Source: JAMXLG01 sp963818925 (lineage in GTDB: Bacteria; Vulcanimicrobiota; Vulcanimicrobiia; Vulcanimicrobiales; Vulcanimicrobiaceae). From it: a stretch of 64,000 nt of DNA. The notes under the pieces are model-generated. The model was not told the origin of the DNA. It did no database searches and was given only the letters and a program-made list of their open reading frames with translations. The position numbers were made by a program, and so were the translations under genes. Shown one piece after another: positions 17,217 through 25,545 of this stretch (position 1 is its first letter; each line of letters opens with the position of its first letter). Location of the stretch: assembly GCA_963818925.1 (NCBI GenBank), contig CAWFTN010000001.1, positions 310,001 through 374,000 on the forward strand, in the 5' to 3' direction.

Positions 17217-18083
17217 TTGACCGTCCGAATCAACCGTGAAGAATTAGTAATGAGCGCCGTCGTCGGAGAGGCAGCGCCCATGCTGGTGAACACGGGCCTC
17301 TACGAAGTAAGTTTCGAAGGGCAGCCGTTGATCGTTCCGTCGGTCGGCGGAATCACGCCCAACGTGCGGGTCGGCGATTCCGCGTTCGCCTTTATGGCCG
17401 ACCATATCGAGCCCGGGGTCAGCGTTCGCCATCCCGACGAACGTCAAAATAGCGCGCTCAATACGCTTGCCTGCATCGGCAACGAAGCCGTGGTCGTCAC
17501 CGGCGACGCCAAGGGCGAACACGGACGTGTTACCGGAAAGCACGGCGGCGTCGAGCATGTCATGATCGATTTTCCGTCCGACGTCATGCGCAAAATGGCG
17601 ATCGGCGACCGGATTCAAGTGTGGGCATGCGGATTAGGGACGCGTCTTCTCGATGCGCCCGGCGTTAAGGCATTTAACGCCGATCCCGATCTGTTTCACC
17701 GTATGGGCGTCGGCATCAAAGGCGGCCGCGTACAAGTCCGCGTTGCGAAAACCGTTCCCGCCGCGATCATGGGATCGGGCCTTGGACGCGCGACCGTCGT
17801 GCGCGGCGATTACGACATTCAAACGTTCGACGACGCGATGGCGGAAGAACACGGGTTGCGCGATTTACATTTGGGCGATATCGTGGCAATCGTCGATGCG
17901 GACAACTCCTACGGACGTATCTATCGCGGCGGCGCAATCTCCGTCGGCGTCGTCGTTCACGGACGTTCGTTCGTAGCGGGCCACGGCCCGGGCGTAACGA
18001 CGCTGCTGACGTCGACCAAGGGCGAGATCGACGTTGAAATCGACAGCGACGCGAATCTAGCGAAGATTCTGAAACTCCGCTGA
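17217..18083 (+). CDS. DUF4438 family protein
   Basis: A 288-residue conserved hypothetical protein. I recognise the DUF4438 family by the opening VRINREELVMSAVVGE, GGITPNVRVGDSAF and DHIEPGVSVRHPDE. Function is not established. The fold is rich in beta strands and glycine turns, without a signal peptide or TM segment. The start is TTG 17217, chosen because GAAGGGA lies 6-12 bases upstream and family members begin at this point. The codon is unusual but the upstream frame has no conserved sequence. The bacterioferritin gene follows after 22 bp, so they may share a transcript. Confidence 0.82.
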   Translation: MTVRINREELVMSAVVGEAAPMLVNTGLYEVSFEGQPLIVPSVGGITPNVRVGDSAFAFMADHIEPGVSVRHPDERQNSALNTLACIGNEAVVVTGDAKGEHGRVTGKHGGVEHVMIDFPSDVMRKMAIGDRIQVWACGLGTRLLDAPGVKAFNADPDLFHRMGVGIKGGRVQVRVAKTVPAAIMGSGLGRATVVRGDYDIQTFDDAMAEEHGLRDLHLGDIVAIVDADNSYGRIYRGGAISVGVVVHGRSFVAGHGPGVTTLLTSTKGEIDVEIDSDANLAKILKLR

Positions 18084-18105
18084 TCGCAGCAGAGGGAGAC
18101 GTGCC

Positions 18106-18588
18106 ATGCGCATGACGTCCGAGAGCATCGAACACTTAAACAAGATGCTCTTCAACGAGCTAACCGCGATCAATCAGTATTTTCTGCATGCGCGCATGCA
18201 CAAGAACTGGGGATACTACCGGCTCGGCGAGCGCATCTATCAGGAATCGATCGGAGAGATGCGCCATGCGGATTGGCTCATCGAACGAATTCTATTTCTC
18301 GAAGGATTGCCTAATCTGCAGGCGCTTGGGAAACTGAACATCGGAGAAGATGCCGTTGAAGCGCTCGAATCGGATTTGCAATTAGAACAAGTTGCACGCA
18401 ACGATACGGCAACTGCGATCGCCGCGTTCGAACGTGTCGGCGATTTTGCGAGTCGCGAACTGGCCGCCAAAATCATCGTGCAGTCCGAAGAACACATCGA
18501 CTTTCTTCAGACGCAGTTGCTGCTCGTCAAGACGCTTGGGCGAGAATTGTATCTGCAACAAGCCGTCGGAGAACTGCCGGAGGAGTAG
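18106..18588 (+). CDS. bfr: Bacterioferritin
   Basis: A 160-residue ferritin-like iron store that binds haem at the subunit interface. Numbering matches E. coli Bfr without gaps: haem ligand Met52, and ferroxidase ligands Glu18, Glu51, His54, Glu94 and His130 are all present. The sixth ligand, Glu127, is Ser here (VQSEEH). That may weaken the ferroxidase site or mark this as a haem-carrying partner subunit. ATG 18106 is preceded by GGGAG at good spacing. The 3' end overlaps the convergent bfd gene by 62 bases, tail to tail. Confidence 0.93.
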   Translation: MRMTSESIEHLNKMLFNELTAINQYFLHARMHKNWGYYRLGERIYQESIGEMRHADWLIERILFLEGLPNLQALGKLNIGEDAVEALESDLQLEQVARNDTATAIAAFERVGDFASRELAAKIIVQSEEHIDFLQTQLLLVKTLGRELYLQQAVGELPEE

Positions 18589-18742
18589 CGGCGCTGATCT
18601 GCTCCTGGATGTCGGTGACACAACTTCCACAACGGCGCATTGTTCCGCACGCTTCGTAGACGTCGTCAGGCGTACGCGCGCCATCGTCGATCGCCGTGCG
18701 CACGCACGTACTCGTGAGCGCATTGCAGATACAGACGATCAT
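18527..18742 (-). CDS. bfd: Bacterioferritin-associated ferredoxin (BFD-like [2Fe-2S])
   Basis: A 71-residue BFD-like ferredoxin. The four cluster cysteines are in the expected CxC (CICN, residues 4-6) and CxxC (CGSC, about 38-41) arrangement. In known systems Bfd docks on bacterioferritin at the haem and reduces it to release iron. The gene lies next to bfr in convergent orientation with a 62-bp antisense overlap, so the last third of Bfd is encoded opposite the Bfr C-terminus. A palindrome that resembles an iron-regulator box lies 30 bp upstream of the start. Confidence 0.9.
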   Translation of the reverse strand: MIVCICNALTSTCVRTAIDDGARTPDDVYEACGTMRRCGSCVTDIQEQISAATPPAVLRRLVADTILAQAS

Positions 18743-18771
18743 GAACGTGAAAACCCCCCGAAGGAACAGAA

Positions 18772-18785
18772 TTAGGCTCCCCTAA
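18772..18785. promoter_or_regulatory. Palindrome TTAGG-N4-CCTAA upstream of bfd (putative iron-regulator operator)
   Basis: A perfect TTAGG/CCTAA inverted repeat located 30-43 bp before the bfd start. The half sites resemble those of DtxR/IdeR-type iron repressors, although the spacing differs from the classical 19-bp box. Inferred role: iron-dependent control of bfd. Confidence 0.45.
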
Positions 18786-18806
18786 TATACTCATGAGGGG
18801 AGCCTT
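18774..18806. terminator. Hairpin between bfd and the lipoprotein gene
   Basis: The sequence AGGCTCCCCT ... AGGGGAGCCT forms a strong stem of about 9-10 bp with a loop of about 12 bases. It overlaps the TTAGG palindrome. It could terminate the leftward lipoprotein transcript that ends at 18855, but there is no T-run after it, so a terminator role is uncertain. Confidence 0.4.
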
Positions 18807-18854
18807 CCGCAAGCGCCGGAGGTCGCAACCGGCGAGACATGGGTCGGCGAGCGG

Positions 18855-20021
18855 TTATTTAGTCAGAACGCGGAGCGTGTTATCGTTGTCGTTGTTGTAG
18901 TAGAGCCGCTGATTCATGGCGCTCGTGCCGGTTGCCACCATACCGAAGATAGCGCCCGCGGCGCCCGTATCGACGTTGCGGACAAAGAGCAGCTTGCCGC
19001 CTTGCGAGATTTCGACGATCAGGTTCTTTCCGTCCGGGTCGGTCGTGTTTCCGATCGCGAGGTTGCCGTTGAAGAGCACCGCCGAACTGATCGGACCGTT
19101 GAGCGGAGCGCCGATGTAGACGACGCGCGCGCGGCCACTGAATGGCCCACTGAACGTCGTGCCGCCCGGGTTGACGCTTAATCCGTGCGCTGGAATGGTG
19201 GAAATGCCGGAAAGCGCGTAAACGGCGTTATTCGTACCGTCAACGATGAAGAGCTGGTCGTGCGCTGCATCATACTGAAGACCGGATGGGCTGAGAATGC
19301 TTCCGGGCATGCCGTGATTGACCGGAAATCCTGTTGCGATGGTCTGGAACGAAAACGGTTTGTTCGGGGTGACGTTGACGCGAACAATGCTGCCGTTCCC
19401 GGCGTTCGTGACGTAGAACGCCGAAGCGCCGAACGCCGTCGCGTGCGGCGCATAGGCTTCACCGAACGGATGATTCCACGGACCGTTTGCGAGGGTGTTG
19501 ATCTGTGCTCCGTCCGACGAGACGAGCGGATTCAGGTTAGCGACGAAAGCCGCATTCCAAATGCTTCCGTTCGGCGCGGTCGCCAACGCATTGCAACCTC
19601 GCAGCGCCGAATAAATTGCGATGCTCGTCGGCTTCGAACCGATTTGCGGATGTAGTGCGACGATCGAGGTTCCTTGGCCTTGAATGTTGCCCTTGGCATT
19701 GTTGTTGTTGAAATTGCAAATAACGAGATCGCCGGACGTAATCTTACCGGCTGAAACCTTTGCTATGTCGAGGCCGTACGGGTTTTGGTCGCCGTTGATC
19801 GGATCGACCGTTGAACCGACTGTGCGTTGAAGAGTGAGTTGTGCGAGGACGGACGTGCCGTCGGCGGCGGTTGTGAAGCCTTGCGAAGTCAAGTTATTCG
19901 ACTGCACCGGCATCGGCGGCGAAGTCGTACCGTTCGAGCCGCCACCGCTGCACGCGGACACCATTAAAAGAACCGTTGCGCACGCAAACGCGGCGCAAAC
20001 GGAACGCGAGAAGTCTCTCAT
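18855..20021 (-). CDS. Lipoprotein with predicted NHL/beta-propeller repeats
   Basis: About 388 residues. The signal sequence FACATVLLMVSAC ends in a lipobox (VSAC) followed by a Ser/Gly/Thr linker. The remainder is repetitive beta structure with recurrent ATAPNGSIW, YVTNAGNGSIVRVN, LFIVDGTNNAVYAL and LRVLTK units, as in secreted NHL/SMP-30-like propellers. Function is unknown. It is probably anchored in a membrane facing the periplasm or cell surface. The start is ATG 20021, with GGAGG eight bases upstream. The longer frame to 20060 adds no conserved sequence. It stands alone between the bfd region and the APH-like gene. Confidence 0.8.
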   Translation of the reverse strand: MRDFSRSVCAAFACATVLLMVSACSGGGSNGTTSPPMPVQSNNLTSQGFTTAADGTSVLAQLTLQRTVGSTVDPINGDQNPYGLDIAKVSAGKITSGDLVICNFNNNNAKGNIQGQGTSIVALHPQIGSKPTSIAIYSALRGCNALATAPNGSIWNAAFVANLNPLVSSDGAQINTLANGPWNHPFGEAYAPHATAFGASAFYVTNAGNGSIVRVNVTPNKPFSFQTIATGFPVNHGMPGSILSPSGLQYDAAHDQLFIVDGTNNAVYALSGISTIPAHGLSVNPGGTTFSGPFSGRARVVYIGAPLNGPISSAVLFNGNLAIGNTTDPDGKNLIVEISQGGKLLFVRNVDTGAAGAIFGMVATGTSAMNQRLYYNNDNDNTLRVLTK

Positions 20022-20114
20022 GGGATACCTCCGGGTCGATTGGTTACCAGAGGCGGACAATTTATGAAAGAAAGATGAAGAAAGCTTGAAGACTGCCCGC
20101 GTCGCCCGAAAATG

Positions 20115-20939
20115 TTAGCCTTCGATGAGTCGCAATGCCGTCCGAGCGGCCGCTTGGAGCGCTTCATCACCAATGCTCGAACTGTAATTCAGCGTCATGT
20201 TCGCATGGTGGCGCGCGCGATGACGCGCGAAGCGCCACGTACGTTCGTCGACTTTGCCGTACGTGTCGAGAAAGATTGGGTGGTCGCGCGGGGGCACCAT
20301 CATGTGCACGACTGAAAGATCGACGGCGGGGTGACCGTAATGAATGTCGCCCCAATCGATTACACCGCACAAGCGGTTGGCATCGTCGAGTAAAAGGTGG
20401 CGCGCATAGAGATCGCCGTGGACGACGGCGTGCCGGCCTTGCAGCGGCTCTTCGTCCACTTTCAAACGAAGCGGATCGAGTTTGCCGATCTTGTCCTCGG
20501 GCACCGGCGCGTGTAGCGATTCAACGTCGATGTCGTGCAATTCGCGCAAGAAGCGTGCGAGATCTTCGGCAAGCTTCCGTCGTTCTTGCCGCGTTAGCGC
20601 TCTTGCGCATGCGGTCGTACCGGCTACGACATCGTATCCGGCAAAGCGCCATGGATAGTCGAATTGCGCGACACCGCTGTACCGGGGATTGGGGACGGCG
20701 ACGGTGAGCCGCTGCGCGATTGCCGGCATGAAATCAATCTCGCATTCGATCAATGGTGCGGCGACGGCACGCTGAGGAAACCGGAACACGAGCCGCTCCT
20801 CGATGAGAAACGCCGCATTATCCCAACCTCCGCCGGCGCGGCGGATCGTTGCATCGGCAAATTCAGGAAACTGCGCGGCGATCAACCGCCGCGCGAGTTC
20901 TTCGCTGACGTCGATCTCAGGCGTCCACACCGGATTCAT
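20115..20939 (-). CDS. Aminoglycoside phosphotransferase-family kinase
   Basis: A 274-residue APH/choline-kinase-fold protein. The Brenner motif reads HGDLYARHLLLDD, with the catalytic Asp, followed by the metal-binding GVIDWGD. The nucleotide-lobe strand LVFRFPQR is visible near residue 50. Such proteins phosphorylate small hydroxylated metabolites as well as antibiotics, so a resistance role should not be assumed. It overlaps the PLP enzyme gene by 4 bases and is the last gene of the leftward cluster 23835-20115. Confidence 0.87.
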   Translation of the reverse strand: MNPVWTPEIDVSEELARRLIAAQFPEFADATIRRAGGGWDNAAFLIEERLVFRFPQRAVAAPLIECEIDFMPAIAQRLTVAVPNPRYSGVAQFDYPWRFAGYDVVAGTTACARALTRQERRKLAEDLARFLRELHDIDVESLHAPVPEDKIGKLDPLRLKVDEEPLQGRHAVVHGDLYARHLLLDDANRLCGVIDWGDIHYGHPAVDLSVVHMMVPPRDHPIFLDTYGKVDERTWRFARHRARHHANMTLNYSSSIGDEALQAAARTALRLIEG

Positions 20940-22102
20940 AGCGCGCCGTCGAAATCTGCGATCAGGTCATCGATCCGTTCGATACCGACGGAGAGGCGTA
21001 AGAGCGAGGGAATGATGCCCATCAGGCGTGATTCGGGCGAGTCGGGAATATTCGGCCACATCGCGGCGGGCTGCGCGATCAACGACTCGACCCCGCCGAG
21101 GCTCACCGCGGAATGCACGAGCGACAACTTGTCGATGACGCGGCGAGCATCATCGAAGTTGCCTTTGACTTCGAAACTCAGCAGGCCGCCGAACCCGCTC
21201 ATTTGACGCGCGGCGAGTGCGTGCTGCTCGTGCGATGCCAAGCCCGGATAGTAGACGCGCGTGACGCGCGAGTGCGCTTCGAGAAATCGCGCGAGCTGCA
21301 GCGTGTTGTCGTTGTGCCGCGCGACGCGCATTTCAAGCGTGCGCAGACCACGCAGCAAAAGCCACGCATCGAACGGGCCGAGCGTCGCACCGAGAATGTG
21401 ATGCGTCTCCCAGATCCGCGCGATCAGCGCTTTCGACGAGACCGCTACGCCGGCGATTAAATCGCAGTGACCGCCCAGATACTTCGTCGCGCTATGCAGC
21501 ACTACGTCGGCGCCGAGTTCGATCGGACGTTGATTGACGGGCGTTGCGATCGTATTGTCCACGGTTACCAGCGCCCCGGCATCATGCGCGATCTTCGCGA
21601 CGGCTTCGATATCGGTGATTCCGAGAAGCGGATTGCTGGGCGACTCGAGCATCACGAGCGTCGTATTCGGACGCATCGCGCGCTCGAAAGCCGCGGTATC
21701 GGCCTGGTCGACGAACGTGACGCCGACGCCGAAGCGCGAGAGGACGGAATCGAGCAGCGAACGCGTTCCGGCGTAGGTAATACGCTGCGCGACGACGTGA
21801 TCGCCGGCCTTGGTGAGCGCGATCGCGGTTGCGGAGATGGCGCCCATGCCGGACGCGCTGACCATCGCTGCCTCTCCGCCTTCAATCGCGGCCAGAACGC
21901 GCTCGACTTGTCCGTGATTCGGATTGCCGTGTCGCGTGTAGAATCGTTCGAAACCCGGCGCGTGCGCCGCGCGTGCCATCGATTCCGCGTCATCGAACGA
22001 AAACGTCGACGTTTGATAAATCGGCGGCGTGACGTCGCCGTTACTCATGGCGTCGCGGTCGGCGTGAATCAGCTCCGTCTCGATGCCGTATCCGTCACTC
22101 AT
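20936..22102 (-). CDS. Cys/Met metabolism PLP-dependent enzyme (cystathionine gamma-synthase/lyase family)
   Basis: A 388-residue fold-type I PLP enzyme of the trans-sulfuration group. The PLP lysine is in HSATKYLGGHCD. Other signatures are the N-terminal TPPIYQTSTFSF, YTRHGNPNHGQVE, ASGMGAISA and LESPSNPLLGI. Sequence alone does not separate gamma-synthase, gamma-lyase and methionine gamma-lyase. The absence of other Met genes nearby does not help. It overlaps both neighbours by 4 bases (the TPR/protease-like gene before, the APH-like gene after). Confidence 0.92.
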   Translation of the reverse strand: MSDGYGIETELIHADRDAMSNGDVTPPIYQTSTFSFDDAESMARAAHAPGFERFYTRHGNPNHGQVERVLAAIEGGEAAMVSASGMGAISATAIALTKAGDHVVAQRITYAGTRSLLDSVLSRFGVGVTFVDQADTAAFERAMRPNTTLVMLESPSNPLLGITDIEAVAKIAHDAGALVTVDNTIATPVNQRPIELGADVVLHSATKYLGGHCDLIAGVAVSSKALIARIWETHHILGATLGPFDAWLLLRGLRTLEMRVARHNDNTLQLARFLEAHSRVTRVYYPGLASHEQHALAARQMSGFGGLLSFEVKGNFDDARRVIDKLSLVHSAVSLGGVESLIAQPAAMWPNIPDSPESRLMGIIPSLLRLSVGIERIDDLIADFDGAL

Positions 22103-23142
22103 TTGCTCACAACAATCTTCATGGTCGTAAAATCGAGCGTCAGCGTCGCGGGCCGGAAGAATCCGCTGCGAAGCGCGCCGCCTACATGAAAGGGTACTTT
22201 ATCAAAGAGTTCGGCGGCTAGTGCGGCACCGGGAACCGGACCTTGCGCATATCTGCCGAGCGAAACAAGCGGCACCGTGAACGATGCGTCTTGCGCGCCT
22301 GCGACCGCGACGGTGCCGTCGCTCCGTCCGGTTTGAATCGCAAAGAGTTGCGGGCGTTCGCTGCCAATCCGGCCCGTTGCGAGCAAAAGATGCGTCCCGA
22401 CGAGCCACATCGGTTCAATCGCCGCGCCTTGCACCTTTGCCGTTTGCTCGATCGCCGGCGATGCTTCCCACAAGCGCAGCGTCAACTTGCTGTGGGCATA
22501 GTCGAACGTCGGCAAAAAGTGCGAGAGGAAAACAGTGCCGAGCGCGCCGTCGACTTGCAGGCTTCCAGCGGTGATGGGCCGCGGCGCGACCCTCGCCGGA
22601 ACGTTGTTGACGCTCAGTCCGGGAAACTTCAACGTGTCGATCGTTCCGGTGTCGCTGATACCAAGTGCTTGCGCGGCCGACGCGTTGAGGTCGACCGAAG
22701 CGGCGGAAGTGTCGACGACGAACGAATACACCTTGCCGTCGATCGTCGCGCGCACGATTGGAACGGGATCGGTCGCCACGAACGGGATATCCGTCGTGCC
22801 GTTTTGCAGATCGAAGACGTACCGGTCGGCTTTTGGCAACCGTTCTTGCAACGTCGTCAGCCGCGATAAAATCCGCGCATCGTTCGGCGCGAGATGGCGC
22901 GCGCGATTGAGATAGGTCCGAGCGTTCTTCCAGTCGTTGCGATAGAGGTCGAGCGTTCCCAATCCGAGCACGGCTTCTACGTCGCTCGGGTCATCGGCGA
23001 GCGCGTCATTGTAATCGGTGAACGCGGTTTGAAAATCGCCTTGCGCAAACGCGGTGTCGCCGGCGGTGGCTGAAGCGGAGGCGACCGACACCGGATTCTG
23101 CGCGATCAGCGCGGAGAGAAGAAGAACCGCGAGCGCATACAT
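22099..23142 (-). CDS. Exported TPR protein with retropepsin-like aspartyl protease domain
   Basis: A 347-residue protein with an N-terminal signal peptide (MYALAVLLLSALIAQ). Two or three TPR units occupy about residues 25-100 (GDTAFAQGDFQTAFTDYNDA and the following helices), and a retropepsin-like domain follows from about 125. The catalytic triad position reads VVDTSAASVDL (Asp144), where active enzymes have DTG or DSG, so activity is doubtful. A second half with LGTVFLSHFLPTFDYAHSKL is typical for the clan AA proteins in bacteria. It overlaps the PLP gene by 4 bases and starts directly after the propeller gene. Confidence 0.75.
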   Translation of the reverse strand: MYALAVLLLSALIAQNPVSVASASATAGDTAFAQGDFQTAFTDYNDALADDPSDVEAVLGLGTLDLYRNDWKNARTYLNRARHLAPNDARILSRLTTLQERLPKADRYVFDLQNGTTDIPFVATDPVPIVRATIDGKVYSFVVDTSAASVDLNASAAQALGISDTGTIDTLKFPGLSVNNVPARVAPRPITAGSLQVDGALGTVFLSHFLPTFDYAHSKLTLRLWEASPAIEQTAKVQGAAIEPMWLVGTHLLLATGRIGSERPQLFAIQTGRSDGTVAVAGAQDASFTVPLVSLGRYAQGPVPGAALAAELFDKVPFHVGGALRSGFFRPATLTLDFTTMKIVVSK

Positions 23143-23826
23143 TTACGGTGCCTGAAACGCGACGATTTCGTTGTTGTCGCGATGCGACGTCCAGAAGCGC
23201 ATACCGTCGAAGGCAAGACCGCGTGCATCGAACGGAATCGACGCTAGGACCTCGACCTTAGGCGACCCGTCGCGCGCATCGAGACGCCAGAGCTCCAGAT
23301 TTTCGAACTCTTCGTCGCCGGTAATCAAATAAAAGCGGCCTTCGGAGATCGTCATCCCGACCGGCGTGCGCTCGAGCGAAATCTCGCGCAGGACGTTGCC
23401 CGCAGCATCGAGCGACAAAATTTTGCGGTACGCGGCTTGGCTCAAGAACAGGGTATCGCCGTCGAAGGCCACATGCGCACCGGTGAGGTCGGGGCAAGCA
23501 ATGGGATCGTTTTTGAAGCCGTGTCCAGGAATGAAGCGATAGATGTACCGGTCGTGATCTTTCTCGCCGACACCGACGATGACGCGAAGTTCATCGCCAA
23601 CCATCGTTATCCCGAACGGGCCGCCCGGCGCTTGTGCCTCGCTTCTCACCGTCCAGGTGGCCCCGTCGATCTCATAGAGGCGATGCGTTTCACGGCTTGC
23701 CATCCAGATTGTAGTGCCGTCGCAGGCGAGGCCGAGGGGAAGCGGAGCGGGCGACATCAAGCGCAGTTCTTCAGCAATCGGGTTCACGAAATTCTCCGTA
23801 CGGACGAAAGCGGACGAGTGACTCAT
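23143..23826 (-). CDS. Predicted beta-propeller (NHL/glutaminyl-cyclase-like) protein
   Basis: About 227 residues from ATG 23826. An ATG at 23835 is a close alternative. It is made of repeated four-strand blades with recurring patterns such as LACDGTTIWMASRETHRLYEID, FGITMVGDELRV and LAFDGMRFWTSHRDNNEIV. There is no signal peptide, so it is probably cytoplasmic. It resembles streptogramin-lyase/SMP-30 propellers in general shape, but I cannot name a substrate. It is the first gene of the leftward cluster and abuts the TPR/protease-like gene. The promoter would be in 23836-24001, shared with the divergent cysteine hydrolase. Confidence 0.7.
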   Translation of the reverse strand: MSHSSAFVRTENFVNPIAEELRLMSPAPLPLGLACDGTTIWMASRETHRLYEIDGATWTVRSEAQAPGGPFGITMVGDELRVIVGVGEKDHDRYIYRFIPGHGFKNDPIACPDLTGAHVAFDGDTLFLSQAAYRKILSLDAAGNVLREISLERTPVGMTISEGRFYLITGDEEFENLELWRLDARDGSPKVEVLASIPFDARGLAFDGMRFWTSHRDNNEIVAFQAP

Positions 23827-24001
23827 ATGCTGCATCGACGAGGCGTTCGCCTTGCATCATACAGGCGGCCGAGTCCTAGGCCGTTGTGATTTTGCTTCAC
23901 GTGGCCGGAAATGTCCGATGCCCGTCCGCTCTCGGCTAACCGTCTGCGAAGAAATGACGCCATACTTGCGGAAGTGACTCATTCTGGCAAGGAGACAAAA
24001 C

Positions 24002-24598
24002 ATGGCTCAGAACGACCGGGCGGAAATGCGCGATGCCGCATTGTTGGTAATTGACGTACAGGATTCATTCAAAGCGGGCCCGCGCTGGGCGCGCCGGAGT
24101 AATGCGGACGTCTTTGAATCGAACGTCGCAAGACTGATCGATGCGTTTCGCGCTGCCGGCCGCCCCGTGATCTTCGTCCTGCACAGCGATTCGGACGACG
24201 CGTTCTCGACGACGAGTCCGCACTATCGGTTGATGGATTTTCTCACGCCGCAGGCCGGCGAACCGGTCATCCATAAGACGACGCGCAACTGCTTCACGAG
24301 CACGAACTTGCTTCCAGTCTTGTTACATCTAGGCGTTCGCCGTATCGTCGTCACCGGAATTCAAACCGAACAATGCTGCGAGACGACGGCTCGCGTCGGG
24401 GCAGACCTGGGGTTGGACGTCGATTTCGTGACCGAGGCAACGATGACGTTTCCGATCCCGGAAAATGCCGACGGCAGCGGACGTGAACTTTCCACGGGCG
24501 AGATCATCGAGCGGACCGAGTTCGCTCTGCGCCGCCGGTTTGCGCGCATTGCGACGGTCAACGACATCGTGCGCGAGGTCAGCCCCGTTCCTGCATGA
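24002..24598 (+). CDS. Isochorismatase-family cysteine hydrolase
   Basis: A 198-residue hydrolase. The catalytic triad is visible: Asp18 in VIDVQ, Lys92 in HKTTRNCF, and Cys125 in TGIQTEQCCETTAR. The family includes nicotinamidases, N-carbamoyl hydrolases and isochorismatases. The substrate cannot be told from sequence. AAGGAG precedes the ATG. It overlaps the GlxA-type regulator gene by 4 bases (ATGA), and an amidohydrolase follows, so the three genes form one operon, possibly for catabolism of an amide compound. Confidence 0.9.
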   Translation: MAQNDRAEMRDAALLVIDVQDSFKAGPRWARRSNADVFESNVARLIDAFRAAGRPVIFVLHSDSDDAFSTTSPHYRLMDFLTPQAGEPVIHKTTRNCFTSTNLLPVLLHLGVRRIVVTGIQTEQCCETTARVGADLGLDVDFVTEATMTFPIPENADGSGRELSTGEIIERTEFALRRRFARIATVNDIVREVSPVPA

Positions 24599-25545
24599 GA
24601 CGCGTCATCGTCCTCGTTCCGGATCGCGTCGAACTGTTCGATCTTGCCGGGCCCGTGCAAGTCTTTCACGAGGCGATCGCGGCGGGTGCGGGATATCGAT
24701 TGGAATACGTGTCGACGCAGCACGATATCGCGAGCGAACAGTCGCTCGCGATATCGCGTTTGCAGCCGCTGACGAACGATGCCGGTCCGAACGACACGAT
24801 ACTGATTCCCGGAAGCGCGCCGATGCGGGAAGCTGCGTGCAGCCGCCGTTCGAGAATTACGGACGTTATCGCGTGGCTTCGCGCATCGTATAGCAACGGT
24901 GCGCGCATAGCGTCCGTTTGCGTGGGAGCGTTCGTACTTGGTGCGGCCGGTTTGCTCGACGAACGCAACGTGACGACGCATTGGAAATTCACGGAGACGT
25001 TGCGCCTCGCGTTTCCGCGTGCTCGCGTTGCAGGCAATCGGCTCTACGTCTTTGACGGGCGCATCGCGACGAGCGCCGGAATTGCGTCGGGCGTCGATCT
25101 CGCCCTTGCGATCGTCGAACGCGACGCCGGTGCGCGTATAAGCGCCGCGGTCGCACGCGAAATGGTCGTCGGTATGCGCCGCGGCGGAGCGCAGGATCAA
25201 TTGAGCGCATATTTCGATCGGCGCGATCACGTGTACCCGGAAGTTCATGCGGCGCAAGATTGGCTTGTCGAACATCCCGGCGAGGCATTCACCATCGAGT
25301 CGTTGGCGCACGTCGCCGGCGTGAGTCCTCGCACGTTAACGCGCCAATTCCGTCTCGCGACGGGTGCGACGGTAAAATCCTACGCTACCGCGTTGCGATT
25401 GGAGCATGCACGCTCGCTTCTTCGCGACAGAGCTTTGACGATCGACGCCGTTGCGGAACGGTGCGGATTCGCCGATGGGCGGCAACTTCGCCGTGTGTGG
25501 CGAACGGCATACGGCGAAACGCCGTCCGAAGCCCGAGGAGGATAA
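24595..25545 (+). CDS. GlxA-type transcriptional regulator (DJ-1/PfpI domain plus AraC HTH)
   Basis: A 316-residue protein. Residues about 1-180 form a DJ-1/PfpI class I glutamine-amidotransferase-like sensor with the elbow Cys in ASVCVGAFVLGAAGLLDE and the family opener VFELFDLAGPVQVF (here VELFDLAGPVQVF). Residues about 220-310 are a double helix-turn-helix AraC domain (IESLAHVAGVSPRTLTRQF and AVAERCGFADGRQLRRVW). It is coupled to the cysteine hydrolase upstream and overlaps the amidohydrolase start by one base (TAATG), so it likely regulates this operon. Confidence 0.93.
   Translation: MRRVIVLVPDRVELFDLAGPVQVFHEAIAAGAGYRLEYVSTQHDIASEQSLAISRLQPLTNDAGPNDTILIPGSAPMREAACSRRSRITDVIAWLRASYSNGARIASVCVGAFVLGAAGLLDERNVTTHWKFTETLRLAFPRARVAGNRLYVFDGRIATSAGIASGVDLALAIVERDAGARISAAVAREMVVGMRRGGAQDQLSAYFDRRDHVYPEVHAAQDWLVEHPGEAFTIESLAHVAGVSPRTLTRQFRLATGATVKSYATALRLEHARSLLRDRALTIDAVAERCGFADGRQLRRVWRTAYGETPSEARGG

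Noticed and set aside
20115..20939. Antibiotic-resistance aminoglycoside kinase
   Set aside because: The APH fold is shared with many metabolite kinases, and no resistance-gene context or mobile element is nearby.
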